DNA of 40,298 bases from a virus, in the IMG/VR virus record IMGVR_UViG_3300008453_000582, positions 1 through 40,298 of that record. One strand, given 5' to 3'. Each line of letters starts with the position of its first letter. Within the stretch, counting starts at the first letter, position 1. The notes below the pieces were generated by a model. It saw only the letters and a list, made by a program, of their open reading frames with translations. It was not told the DNA's origin and made no database searches. The translations under genes were made by a program, and so were the position numbers. This document shows, piece after piece, positions 14,622-22,526 of this stretch.

Positions 14622-15045
14622 TTCATACGTTACATCTGCCGATTACGAAGCATACGCTACTGCTCGCGGTATCAATGCTGACCTGACAAATTTAGATGCG
14701 GATTTAATCAAGTCAGCTGATTTCATCGACGCCTATTACAACTTCAAAGGTCAGCCTGTTTCCGACACTCAGGAAATGAAACTGCCAACCGACCAAGTGA
14801 CTATTGCCGCAATCAAGAAAGCCGCGCTAAAAGCCGTTGAGATGCAGCAGGCTGGATTGTTAACGCTTGACCTTGCATCCGTATCAGCTGGCGCAGTTAA
14901 GCGCATTATGAGCAAGGTAGATGTGCTGGAAGAAGAGATTGAATATGAATCCGGAAGTCAATCTACTTTCAAACGGAAAACCCCTGAATTAGACATGCTC
15001 CTACGACCATTTGTTGTTGGCGGCGCTGGCTTGGTGCGCGTATGA
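14602..15045 (+). CDS. Head-tail connector/adaptor (DnaT-like family)
   Basis: 147 residues, overlapping the previous gene by 20 bases. MPTLGTDSYVTSADYEAYATARGI, then LIKSADFIDAYYNFKGQPVSDTQEMKLP and AIKKAALKAVEMQQAG, fits the small helical adaptor proteins often labelled DnaT-like ssDNA-binding in phage genomes but located in the neck cluster. It should dock beneath the portal. Overlaps the next gene (ATGA). Confidence 0.75.
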   Translation: MPTLGTDSYVTSADYEAYATARGINADLTNLDADLIKSADFIDAYYNFKGQPVSDTQEMKLPTDQVTIAAIKKAALKAVEMQQAGLLTLDLASVSAGAVKRIMSKVDVLEEEIEYESGSQSTFKRKTPELDMLLRPFVVGGAGLVRV

Positions 15046-15404
15046 GCTTTGATTATATCTCAGCTCGAGCTGTCGCTGATTCGCTAATTGCAGAGTTTGG
15101 CGCGCCTGTCACGCTGGCTACGCAATCAGGTCCGGCGTTCGATCCAATCACCGGCGCACCAATCACGCCAGCAGCTAGTTCATCAATCACCGGAACCGGA
15201 GTTAAACTCAATTACAAAGCCGCAGAGATTGACGGCTCAGTGATTCAGATGGGCGATTGCAAATTACTGATGTCCACTCGGCAAGCTCCATTAATCGGAA
15301 TGACTGCCACACTAGGCGGCGAGTTATGGCGCGTTGTGCAGGCAAATAAACTACAGCCTGACAGCAATACTATTGTGCTTTGGTCTTTGCAGATGAGGCG
15401 ATAA
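15042..15404 (+). CDS. Head closure (stopper) protein
   Basis: 120 residues. FDYISARAVADSLIAEFGAPVTLATQSG, then TGTGVKLNYKAAEIDGSVIQMGDCKLLMS and WRVVQANKLQPDSNTIVLWSLQMRR, match the beta-barrel neck proteins that close the head after packaging. It is between the adaptor and gp10-like genes, the usual place. Its TAA overlaps the next ATG. Confidence 0.75.
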   Translation: MSFDYISARAVADSLIAEFGAPVTLATQSGPAFDPITGAPITPAASSSITGTGVKLNYKAAEIDGSVIQMGDCKLLMSTRQAPLIGMTATLGGELWRVVQANKLQPDSNTIVLWSLQMRR

Positions 15405-15799
15405 TGAGCCTAACAACCGACCTTCAGAAAATAGCCCAGCGCAACAAAGCCAAGATGGTGAAGGTTGCGCAAAACTCACTGATGCGGATTGGTGGTAAGA
15501 TGGTGTTGATGTCGCCGGTTGATACAGGGCGCTTTCGTGCAAATTGGTTGTCAGCTTACGGATTGCCGGATACAAGTAACGCAGAAACATTCGACAAGTC
15601 AGGCTCTGCTGCTATTGGCAAATTAAAATCCAGCCTTGCAGTGCTCGACACCGGCCAGTTTTTCTATTTCACAAACTCGCTACCATACGCAGAGCGCTTG
15701 GAATACGGCTGGTCACAGCAAGCACCTAGTGGAATGGTGCGCTTATCGGTGGCAAGCTGGCAGTCCATCGTCGAAGATGAAATCAGGAAGGCGAAATGA
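15404..15799 (+). CDS. Neck/tail completion protein (HK97 gp10-like)
   Basis: 131 residues from ATG 15404 (TAATG overlap; an earlier in-frame codon at 15380 lies inside the previous gene). LMSPVDTGRFRANWLSAYG, then FFYFTNSLPYAERLEYGWSQQAPSGMVRLSV, is the signature of the HK97-gp10/lambda-Z-like family, which connects head and tail. Overlaps the next gene (ATGA). Confidence 0.88.
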   Translation: MSLTTDLQKIAQRNKAKMVKVAQNSLMRIGGKMVLMSPVDTGRFRANWLSAYGLPDTSNAETFDKSGSAAIGKLKSSLAVLDTGQFFYFTNSLPYAERLEYGWSQQAPSGMVRLSVASWQSIVEDEIRKAK

Positions 15800-16203
15800 T
15801 TAACGAATTCAAGATTGCTCAGCTGTTACGTGCAAAACTGCAAACTGTAAGCGGAGTGCCGGCAATCATCACTGAAAACGTCGCTGCCACAATGCAGCCA
15901 AGCGTCAGTTATCTGCGGGAATTCTGCCTGTTTGGCGAAACGTTTGACCTAGCTCTTGAGGCGAATGGCATGCAGCGGCAAGACGGCGTTTATCAAGTGG
16001 ACGTTTGCACTCCGAAAGGTAAAGGCAAGTTTGAAGGGTTGGCTATTGTTGAAACATTGAAGGCGGCATTCCAGCGCCAGCCAGCCGCAATGACTGATGG
16101 CGCATTAAAGATAAACCTTGAAGGCTCAAGCACTTCACCGGCAAGAATCGACGGCGAGCACTTTGTTTATTCCTTGTCAATCCGCTGGACTGTGGTCGAG
16201 TAG
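15796..16203 (+). CDS. Tail terminator protein
   Basis: 135 residues. MINEFKIAQLLRAKLQ, then REFCLFGETFDLALEANGMQRQDGVYQVDVCTPKGKGKFEGLAIVETLKAAFQ..., fits the lambda gpU-like/DUF4128 tail terminators that cap the finished tail tube. It sits directly before the tail-tube gene as expected. Its last codon touches the late promoter at 16201. Confidence 0.82.
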   Translation: MINEFKIAQLLRAKLQTVSGVPAIITENVAATMQPSVSYLREFCLFGETFDLALEANGMQRQDGVYQVDVCTPKGKGKFEGLAIVETLKAAFQRQPAAMTDGALKINLEGSSTSPARIDGEHFVYSLSIRWTVVE

Positions 16204-16229
16204 CATAGTTACACGTAACCGTTTATACT
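16201..16229 (+). promoter_or_regulatory. Late promoter with GTTAC-AC-GTAAC spacer element (tail tube)
   Basis: Weak -35 TAGCAT at 16201-16206, 17-base spacer, TATACT at 16224-16229. The perfect inverted repeat GTTAC/GTAAC at 16208-16219 ends four bases before the -10, as at the portal and scaffold promoters; the 12-mer is the reverse complement of the portal one. Drives the abundantly needed tail-tube gene. Confidence 0.7.
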
Positions 16230-16271
16230 GTAAGCGGATGATTGATCAATCACTAATTTGAGGGTTTTATT

Positions 16272-16718
16272 ATGTCAGTATTGACTTCCACCGGCACCCT
16301 GCTTGCAGTAGTCGCCGCTCAGCCTGCCACAGTTGATGCTGCTGGTTTTGGCGCTTTAACTTTTGTAAACGTTGGTGCAGTGACCGACCTGCCAGAATAT
16401 GGCGCATCTGCTGAGGTTGTTACCCATCAACCACTGGCAACCGGTATCACTGAAAAATACAAAGGCTTCATCAACAACGGCTCTATGTCGGTTTCATTGG
16501 CGCGTGATGCAGATGATGCTGGTCAAGCGGTTTTGTCATTGGGCGTTACCGGCATCAACAAAAACACTGAACATAGCTTCCGTGTGACATACCAAGATGG
16601 CAGCATCGACTATTTCACCGGTAAGATTTTCTCTTACACTAAAGCGCCAGGCTCTGCAAACAGCATGGTCAGCTCTACTGTGCAGATTGAAATCAACTCC
16701 GTAATCGTGGAGGTGTAA
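16272..16718 (+). CDS. Major tail (tube) protein
   Basis: 148 residues with gaggg before the ATG. TFVNVGAVTDLPEYGASAEVVTHQPLATGITEKYKGFINNGSMSVSLARDADDAGQAVL fits lambda gpV/HK97-type tail-tube proteins, with FRVTYQDGSIDYFTGKIFSYTKAPGS following. It polymerises into the hollow tail tube around the tape measure. It has its own promoter and is preceded by the terminator-protein gene. Confidence 0.88.
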   Translation: MSVLTSTGTLLAVVAAQPATVDAAGFGALTFVNVGAVTDLPEYGASAEVVTHQPLATGITEKYKGFINNGSMSVSLARDADDAGQAVLSLGVTGINKNTEHSFRVTYQDGSIDYFTGKIFSYTKAPGSANSMVSSTVQIEINSVIVEV

Positions 16719-16719
16719 C

Positions 16720-17070
16720 ATGGCTGTTATTGCTGAAACATTAATGACCGGTCCTGGCTCTCGGGCGTTGACTGTGACCACGCTAGGTTCATCTGACACG
16801 CTGGTTTATAAGGCTGGCGCCGGCCAGGTGCTGGTGCTGGATAACGTAACAGGCGGCGCATTAACTCCGCTGATTGACGGCGCTGCCGGCACTAACGTGT
16901 CTGTGCCTGGTGTTGGTTTGATTAGTGTTGCTTCTGGCTACACCGTACCATCAATCGGCGCAGGCGCTCGCGCTGCAATCCCATTGGATTCAATCAGTGC
17001 GTTTTTGCAAGGCGTTGTTACCGTAACCGGCGGTTCAGGCATTAAGGCTGTATTGCTGTCTAATGCTTAA
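16720..17070 (+). CDS. Beta-rich structural protein, paralogue of the protein at 11953-12393
   Basis: 116 residues; ggaggtg lies 5 bases before the ATG. The whole length aligns with the head-side paralogue: LTVTTLGSSDTLVYKAG, QVLVLDNVTGGALTPLIDG, GVGLISVASG, GARAAIPLDSISAFLQGVVTVTG. It lacks the C-terminal extension. Following the tail-tube gene directly, it may decorate the tube. Function not established. Confidence 0.7.
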   Translation: MAVIAETLMTGPGSRALTVTTLGSSDTLVYKAGAGQVLVLDNVTGGALTPLIDGAAGTNVSVPGVGLISVASGYTVPSIGAGARAAIPLDSISAFLQGVVTVTGGSGIKAVLLSNA

Positions 17071-17090
17071 TGGTTGCGCGCTACTAATTA

Positions 17091-17113
17091 CGGGGCTTCA
17101 ATGCCCCGTTTTT
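17091..17113 (+). terminator. Terminator after the tail-tube operon
   Basis: Stem CGGGGC/GCCCCG, loop ttcaat, followed by five T. It also shields the opposite-strand gene that ends at 17112. Confidence 0.9.
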
Positions 17114-17294
17114 ATTCATCGTTATCGCCATTATTCCAGCGATGAATAGAATCATCATCTGAGCCATATATAACTCTGTGGCAAATTTGGCACTCTATCT
17201 TTTCCATGTCTAGCATTTGATCAAAGCATGGTGCCGCACTGGTTGGAAGCCATACTGTCGGCGTTTGTCTGCAGCATTCTTTTATATTTTTCAT
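17112..17294 (-). CDS. Opposite-strand small Cys-rich (putative zinc) protein, moron-like
   Basis: 60 residues on the reverse strand inside the rightward late operon. gaggtg lies 6 bases before its ATG, a clear ribosome site. It contains KECCRQT, APCFDQ, and IECQICHRVIYGSDDDSIHRW: a CxxC plus further Cys and His, suggesting a small zinc-binding fold. Flanked by a terminator on one side and a late promoter on the other, it looks like an independently inserted moron. Partner and role unknown. Confidence 0.6.
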   Translation of the reverse strand: MKNIKECCRQTPTVWLPTSAAPCFDQMLDMEKIECQICHRVIYGSDDDSIHRWNNGDNDE

Positions 17295-17341
17295 GTCAAC
17301 ACCTCATAAATTCCCGACATAAGTTATGGTATCACGGTTAT

Positions 17342-17371
17342 TTGCAACTAATGGTCCGATGAGGTTAAACT
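17342..17371 (+). promoter_or_regulatory. Late-type promoter before the tail chaperones
   Basis: TTGCAA at 17342-17347, 18-base spacer, TAAACT at 17366-17371. No GTWAC element in the spacer. Leaves a leader of about 85 bases before the gene at 17461. TTGCAA is self-complementary, so a divergent promoter for the reverse-strand gene could share it, but its -10 is unclear. Confidence 0.5.
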
Positions 17372-17460
17372 AAGCAAGGCTAGGGTAACGTGCCTGAAAA
17401 GCGGGACTCATCCAACCGCCTGCCACTAATTCACTGGATGCTAACTTGATGAGGTTATTT

Positions 17461-17865
17461 ATGGATTTGTCCAATCTTGATGTGGTTTCGCTTGCTGAAA
17501 AAGGCGTAACCGTTGAATTAAAGCACCCTGCCACCGGCGAAACGCTGGTTAACGATAAAGATGAGCCTATGGCGATCGTCGTTGCTGGTTCAGACTCCAA
17601 AGTGTTTAAAGCTGAAATCCGCGCCCGCGTGAAACAAAACATGCTGAAGAAAACCAAGAAAGACGATGTTGACTTGGAAGAAATGGAAAAGCGCGGCGCT
17701 GAACTTCTGGCAAAATGTACGCTGTCATGGTCAGGCATTCAGGAAGATGGCAAAGCACTGCCATTCTCTGTCGCTGCAGCTCAGTCGCTGTATCTGAAAT
17801 ACCCATGGATTAAAGAGCAAGTTGACGCCGCCTGCTCTGACCGGTCTGAACTTTTTAAGGCATAA
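17461..17865 (+). CDS. Tail assembly chaperone (gpG-like)
   Basis: 134 residues from ATG 17461 (gagg, 6 bases upstream; in-frame codons at 17446 and 17449 are upstream of that site). MDLSNLDVVSLAEKGVTVELKHPATGETL, then a charged, lysine-rich centre and LAKCTLSWSGIQEDGKALPFSVAAAQSLYLKYPWIKEQVD. The place between tail tube and tape measure and the partner gene directly downstream identify a G-type chaperone, which keeps the tape measure soluble during tail assembly. Confidence 0.78.
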   Translation: MDLSNLDVVSLAEKGVTVELKHPATGETLVNDKDEPMAIVVAGSDSKVFKAEIRARVKQNMLKKTKKDDVDLEEMEKRGAELLAKCTLSWSGIQEDGKALPFSVAAAQSLYLKYPWIKEQVDAACSDRSELFKA

Positions 17866-18320
17866 AAGCCGACCTAATCCTTTACGTTCAACATCTGGCA
17901 TGGCTTCACAGCGTGCCAGATAGCGAATCAAACAAAGATAAATTAAGTCGGCTCGACCAATTCCATGAGCATCACATTCACCGGATATTGCCGCCAGTTG
18001 ACCAAGGCGATTATCTTCTGGAAATGCTCAACCGGTGCGGAATGGTTTCACAAGGCGCTGGCGGCATAACTTCAATATCTTGGCAGGAAATAAAGGCTTT
18101 CAAAGAGCTGTCAGGCGAAGACATTGATTGGTGGGAGGCTGACGTATTGATGAGCTTGTCTCGCGCTTACGTCAGCATGTATCACCGCGCATCTGATGCG
18201 AATATGTCGCCACCGTATGAAGCTGATGATGAGGATTTGATTCAGCAGCATCGCAAAGAAGAAACAAGGTTGATTAAGCAAAGATTGCGTGGTTCAGCAA
18301 AAGAGAAAGCCCCAAATTAA
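17862..18320 (+). CDS. Second tail assembly chaperone (GT-like), apparently starting at AUA
   Basis: Reading from ATA 17862, which overlaps the previous TAA as ATAA, gives 152 residues beginning (M)KADLILYVQHLAWLHSVPDSESNKDK. The next usable codons are CTG 17895 and GTG 17913, neither with a ribosome site, and the residues before 17913 look like real protein. The frame is -1 relative to the G-like gene, but a -1 slip on the usual slippery type is unlikely: the -1 frame has a TAA at 17856-17858 and no heptamer lies between it and the stop. The C-terminus is basic and ends in a terminator. Confidence 0.65.
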   Translation: MKADLILYVQHLAWLHSVPDSESNKDKLSRLDQFHEHHIHRILPPVDQGDYLLEMLNRCGMVSQGAGGITSISWQEIKAFKELSGEDIDWWEADVLMSLSRAYVSMYHRASDANMSPPYEADDEDLIQQHRKEETRLIKQRLRGSAKEKAPN

Positions 18321-18332
18321 TGGGGCTTTTTT
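18307..18332 (+). terminator. Terminator after the tail chaperones
   Basis: Stem AAGCCCCA/TGGGGCTT, loop aattaa containing the stop codon of the chaperone gene, then TTTTT. Strong. Confidence 0.9.
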
Positions 18333-18518
18333 ATTCGAGTAACTATACAAGTCTAGGCACATTAAAGAGTAATTCCAGACACAACGGCGGATAAGGAGGA
18401 TCACAGTTAATCTGGCTCAACTGATGTGCAATCAGTAAATCGAATATAGTCTGCTTTCCACGCTATGGCAAGTAACGCGTTACGCGGTTATACTGAACAA
18501 AAGTTTTTGGAGCATTGT
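18333..18518. other. Non-coding stretch before the tape measure
   Basis: 186 bases without a gene. It contains a near-ideal ribosome-binding sequence AAGGAGG (18393-18399) with no ATG, GTG or TTG at a useful distance, a hairpin ACTGAT/ATCAGT (about 18420-18436), and the late promoter at 18466-18494. An isolated GAGTAACTATAC at about 18337-18348 resembles a broken promoter. The first part may be the remnant of a lost gene. Confidence 0.5.
18466..18494 (+). promoter_or_regulatory. Late promoter with GTAAC-GC-GTTAC spacer element (tape measure)
   Basis: Weak -35 TGGCAA at 18466-18471, 17-base spacer, TATACT at 18489-18494. The spacer element at 18472-18483 is a perfect 12-bp palindrome, here five (not four) bases before the -10. 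Supports starting the tape measure at 18519 rather than at the ATG at 18465, which lies upstream of this promoter. Confidence 0.65.
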
Positions 18519-21500
18519 ATGGCTGACCTCGCGCAAATTGGCTTTAAAGCCGACACAAGCGGATTACTCAAAGCTGAGCGCGGGCTTGATGACCTAGCCA
18601 AGCAAGGCGCGAAAACTGACCGCGCTGTATCTTCATCGATGGCAAGCGTGTCAAAAGGCTTTGCCGGCGTTGCTGCTGCGATTGGTGGTTTAGTATCGAC
18701 CACTGCCGCACTGAGCAAGCTGGTATCAGTCACGCGAGAGTTTGACGTGTTAAACGCCGGATTAATCACAGCAACCGGCAGCGCCAAAGAAGCGTCAGTT
18801 GCATTCAAAGCCATTGAAGATTTCGCCACCACGACACCTTATAGCTTGGCGCAAGCAACTAAGGCGTTCACTCAGCTTGTTAACCTTGGCTTAACTCCAT
18901 CCGAAAAAGCGCTGACGTCATACGGCAACACTGCAGCCGCGATGGGCAAAGACTTGTCTCAGATGGTCGAAGCTGTTGCAGATGCGACTGTTGGCGAGTT
19001 TGAGCGCCTGAAAGAATTCGGCATCAAGGCATCATCAGAAGGCGATCGTGTTTCTTTCACATTCCGAGGCATGACCACCACTGTCAGAAAGTCTGCTGAT
19101 GAGATTGAAGGTTATCTGATGGGCCTTGGCAATAACGAATTCGCCGGCGCAATGGCTAACCGGATGAATACGCTAGACGGCGCAATCAGCAACCTAGAAG
19201 ATTCATGGGATGGCTTATTCCGCACGGTTAGTGCTGCCGGCACAGGCGGATTGATTGAATCATCAGTCAGAGCCTCAACAGATGCAATCAGCAGCCTGTC
19301 AGCCGCTATTGGCTCAGGACAGATTGGCGCATACGTCGATGCTGCAATCAGTAAATTCTCCGGCTTTGGATTTGCCATTGAAGCTATTCTTGAAGAAGTC
19401 GGCGAGCTGTTTGCCAATGCCGGCAAGTTTTGGTATATCGACATGGCAAAGAGTGCTGATTTAATCATTGGCGCATTTGTCAGTCTGCCGGAAAACATCA
19501 AGGCGTTTTTGCAAATAGCGACCGTTGAAGTTGCTGCTTATGTTGATCGCATGGTTATCTACGGCAAGATGGCTGCTAATGCGCTTAACCCATTAACGGC
19601 TGTTTATGACCCGACCGCTGATTTTGAAAAGACCAACAACGCGAGAGCTGCGACCATCCAAAAGATTATGGATGAACGCCAAGCATCGATTGATACTTTC
19701 AAGGCCCAGCTAGACGGCGCTGACAAAGTGCGGGCAGCTTATGATAGTCAGTCTGCGGCGCTTGATTTTGGGATTGACCGGCTAGAGAGATACGGCAAGA
19801 CGGCTGAATCAGTCGGCAAGATTGGCAAAAAAGCCTTTGATGATATGACAGCTGCGATGGATGAGCATTTCGAAGGCTTGGAGATGCTCGAAGAAATCGA
19901 CAAAAATCGCATTGCCAGACTTGAAGAAGAAATTGAAGCGTCGCTCGAGTGGGAAGATAAAACCACAAAAGGCATGGAGACTGTCGCCACAGTCAGCGAA
20001 AAAGCCGGTGAGCGGATAGAGCAGGCTTTGGCCGATGCATTCGTCAACGCATTCGACGGTTTCGAGTCAATGGTTGATGGCATGAAAAACGCCCTCAAAC
20101 GCCTGCTCGCTGAAATGGCGCACATGGCTTTGACTAAGCCGATTATGGTCAGTCTTGGCATGGGCGGCTTATTACCTGGCGGAGCAAGTGCCGCAACAGG
20201 TGGTGGCATGGCTGGCGGCTTAAGCTCTCTCAGCAGCTTGGGTGGTATTGCTGGCGGTCTTGGCGCTTTAGGCTCTGGCTTCACCGGCTCAGCTGCTTTG
20301 CTTGGCTCAGGTCAGGTCGGAACGGCTTTTGGATTAACCGGAAATCTGTTTGCTGCTGGTGAAATCATGACAGGCATCGGAGCTGCATTGCCAATCATTG
20401 CTGCGGGTGCTGCGATTGCTGGCGTGGTTAACAAGATTTCTGGCGGCGGGCTGTTTGGCACATCTTACAAAACCACTGCGCAAGACCTGTCATTGGCGTT
20501 AGGTGGCGGCGATGTATCAGGCTCTATCACTACGCAGGAAAGCAAAAAACGCGCATTGTTTGGCGGCACCAAGCGCCGTACAAGCACTGAAGCATTTGAC
20601 ACATCAAGCATTGATGCGGCGTTTGATGACATCCAAGACGCATTGGCATCTGCCGCGAAAAGCATCGGCATTACCGGCGCTGATGAAGTGCTGAAAAACT
20701 TCACTGCATCTTTCAACTTGTCAGTAAAAGACAAGAGCCAAACCGAGATTGACGCGGCAATACAAGAGTGGGTTGCCGGCACGACATCAAGCATGGTTGA
20801 AGCTGTATTTGGCGATATGCTCGGCGGCTTACAAGTTGAAGGCGAAACACTGCTTGATACGCTCAATCGCGTTGCCGGCAATATGGCTGCGGTTGATTCA
20901 ATCACCAAATCGCTCGGGCTGAACTACGGTTTAACCGGAAAAGCTGCTGCAGAGGCTGCGACGAATATCGTGAATCTGGCGGGAGGAATTAACCAATTAT
21001 CCGCGCTGTCAACGCAGTATTATCAGTCTTTCTATAGCGAGACTGAGCGGCAACTAATGCTGCAGCAGCAGTTGGCAGAGCAATTCGCGGCACTGAATAT
21101 CTCAATGCCAAACACCCGAGAAGGCTTCAGAGAGCTGATTGATGCGCTCGACCTGACCACCGCTGCCGACCAAGCCAAGTTTGCGGCACTGATGCAGTTA
21201 GTTCCAGGCATGGATCAATACCTGCAGGCGCTCGAAGCTCAGCGCTCAGCATCTGAAGCTGCAGCAGAGGCGGCGCAGAAAGAAGCTGAGGCAAAAGCTG
21301 CGGCGCTCAAGCAACAAGGCTTAGATTTGCAGCTGCGCCTATATGATGCGCTTGGGCAGTCTGCTGAAGCATTGGCATTGCGCCGGCAGATGGAGCTTGC
21401 TGCTACTGACGAAACGCTGCGCGCTATGCTGTTGTCTATCTACGCGGCAGAGGATGCAGCAGCAGCTCAGCGCGAATTAGCAGCAGCACAAGATGCGGCA

Positions 21501-22526
21501 GCAAGCTCTGCTCGGGATGCGGCAGCAGCTGCACTTGACGCAGCGCAAAACGCATTTGGCAAACTGCAAGAGTCTGCACAGGCAGAAAAAGACCGGTTAG
21601 CAACTGAGCTTGATTTAAAACTGTCTGCCATCGATAAAGAGCGCGAAGCGCTAGAGTCTCAGCGTGATTCTGTCATTGCAGGATATGAGCAGCAGTCTCA
21701 AGCTGTGGAGCAATATGTTAGCAAGCTCGAGGGCCTGAATAGCGTTATCAACGGCTTCCTTGATTCGACTTCATCTGCTGTTGATCCGTTTAAACGCCTG
21801 ACGCAGATTTTTAACGAAGCAAAAGCAGGCTTGCTACCTGACCAGTCAGAGTTGCAGTCAGTGTTGAACGGCATCAGTTCTGGCGGTGGTAACTTTGGCT
21901 CTGCATTCGAACAGCAGCGGGCAATGGCCATCGCGCGCAACCAGGCTCAAGGCATCGGCGGGATTGTCGGCGGCAGACTATCAGCAGCAGAGCAGCAATT
22001 AAGCCTGATTGAGCTGCAGATTAAAAATGCTAACGACTATTACGCTTTAGACCTTCTGAAACTTGATGAGGCAGCAGAGCTTGCACAGAAGCACCATGAT
22101 GAGCAAGTTGCTGAAATCGATAAGCAGCTGTCTGAAGCGCAGAAGCAACTGAATGCTTTGCTTGGCATTGACGACAGAATGCTGACCATGAGCGATGCGC
22201 TAGAGGAATTCTACGCTTCACTTGCAAAAGCTCAGGAGCTACAGCTTGGCATTGATACACTGCAAGTCGATGCAATCAATCGTGTTGAGTCGTCTATCGT
22301 GCAAGTTGGTCAGCAGCTTGTCGAAGCGCTCAAGCCATTAGAGCGCGTTTGGGTGCCACCAACAATGCCTGACAGAGTAACAACAGATGGCGGCGGAATG
22401 CCTGCAGAAGTAGTTGCGCTGCTGAAGGAGTTAAACGCAGCAATGGAAGCCACCGCCAAACATACCAAAACATCTGCAGATGCGTTAGAATTGGCTCAGT
22501 TTGAAGCTGCAGAGGTTGCGCCATGA
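18519..22526 (+). CDS. Tape measure protein
   Basis: 1335 residues from ATG 18519 (ggag 6 bases upstream). It starts MADLAQIGFKADTSGLLKAERGLDDLAKQG, the standard tape-measure opening. Hydrophobic Gly/Ala-rich segments around 600-645 (ALPIIAAGAAIAGVVNKISGGG) may span the host membrane at ejection. Long Ala/Glu/Gln-rich coiled coils occupy about 910-1060 and again near 1150-1200. It sets tail length and, at the usual ratio of about 1.5 angstrom per residue, predicts a tail near 200 nm. Its end overlaps the next start (ATGA). Confidence 0.93.
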   Translation: MADLAQIGFKADTSGLLKAERGLDDLAKQGAKTDRAVSSSMASVSKGFAGVAAAIGGLVSTTAALSKLVSVTREFDVLNAGLITATGSAKEASVAFKAIEDFATTTPYSLAQATKAFTQLVNLGLTPSEKALTSYGNTAAAMGKDLSQMVEAVADATVGEFERLKEFGIKASSEGDRVSFTFRGMTTTVRKSADEIEGYLMGLGNNEFAGAMANRMNTLDGAISNLEDSWDGLFRTVSAAGTGGLIESSVRASTDAISSLSAAIGSGQIGAYVDAAISKFSGFGFAIEAILEEVGELFANAGKFWYIDMAKSADLIIGAFVSLPENIKAFLQIATVEVAAYVDRMVIYGKMAANALNPLTAVYDPTADFEKTNNARAATIQKIMDERQASIDTFKAQLDGADKVRAAYDSQSAALDFGIDRLERYGKTAESVGKIGKKAFDDMTAAMDEHFEGLEMLEEIDKNRIARLEEEIEASLEWEDKTTKGMETVATVSEKAGERIEQALADAFVNAFDGFESMVDGMKNALKRLLAEMAHMALTKPIMVSLGMGGLLPGGASAATGGGMAGGLSSLSSLGGIAGGLGALGSGFTGSAALLGSGQVGTAFGLTGNLFAAGEIMTGIGAALPIIAAGAAIAGVVNKISGGGLFGTSYKTTAQDLSLALGGGDVSGSITTQESKKRALFGGTKRRTSTEAFDTSSIDAAFDDIQDALASAAKSIGITGADEVLKNFTASFNLSVKDKSQTEIDAAIQEWVAGTTSSMVEAVFGDMLGGLQVEGETLLDTLNRVAGNMAAVDSITKSLGLNYGLTGKAAAEAATNIVNLAGGINQLSALSTQYYQSFYSETERQLMLQQQLAEQFAALNISMPNTREGFRELIDALDLTTAADQAKFAALMQLVPGMDQYLQALEAQRSASEAAAEAAQKEAEAKAAALKQQGLDLQLRLYDALGQSAEALALRRQMELAATDETLRAMLLSIYAAEDAAAAQRELAAAQDAAASSARDAAAAALDAAQNAFGKLQESAQAEKDRLATELDLKLSAIDKEREALESQRDSVIAGYEQQSQAVEQYVSKLEGLNSVINGFLDSTSSAVDPFKRLTQIFNEAKAGLLPDQSELQSVLNGISSGGGNFGSAFEQQRAMAIARNQAQGIGGIVGGRLSAAEQQLSLIELQIKNANDYYALDLLKLDEAAELAQKHHDEQVAEIDKQLSEAQKQLNALLGIDDRMLTMSDALEEFYASLAKAQELQLGIDTLQVDAINRVESSIVQVGQQLVEALKPLERVWVPPTMPDRVTTDGGGMPAEVVALLKELNAAMEATAKHTKTSADALELAQFEAAEVAP

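Noticed and set aside
17020-17040. GTTAC-C-GTAAC inside the coding region of the tail-tube neighbour
   Set aside because: Spacing is 1, not 2 bases, no TAWACT follows, and it encodes the conserved VTVTG; coincidence.
17848-17866. Classic -1 programmed frameshift between tail chaperones (TTTTTAAG run)
   Set aside because: The run is out of register with X-XXY-YYZ, and a slip there meets a TAA in the -1 frame at once.
18386-18462. tRNA-like fold (acceptor GCGGAT/GTCTGC, central hairpin)
   Set aside because: No proper anticodon loop with U33, no T-arm consensus, and the 3' end does not fit; hairpin only.
19112-20908. Several long reverse-strand frames opposite the tape measure
   Set aside because: No ribosome sites, Ser/Ala-rich mirror composition, and they overlap a well-supported gene.
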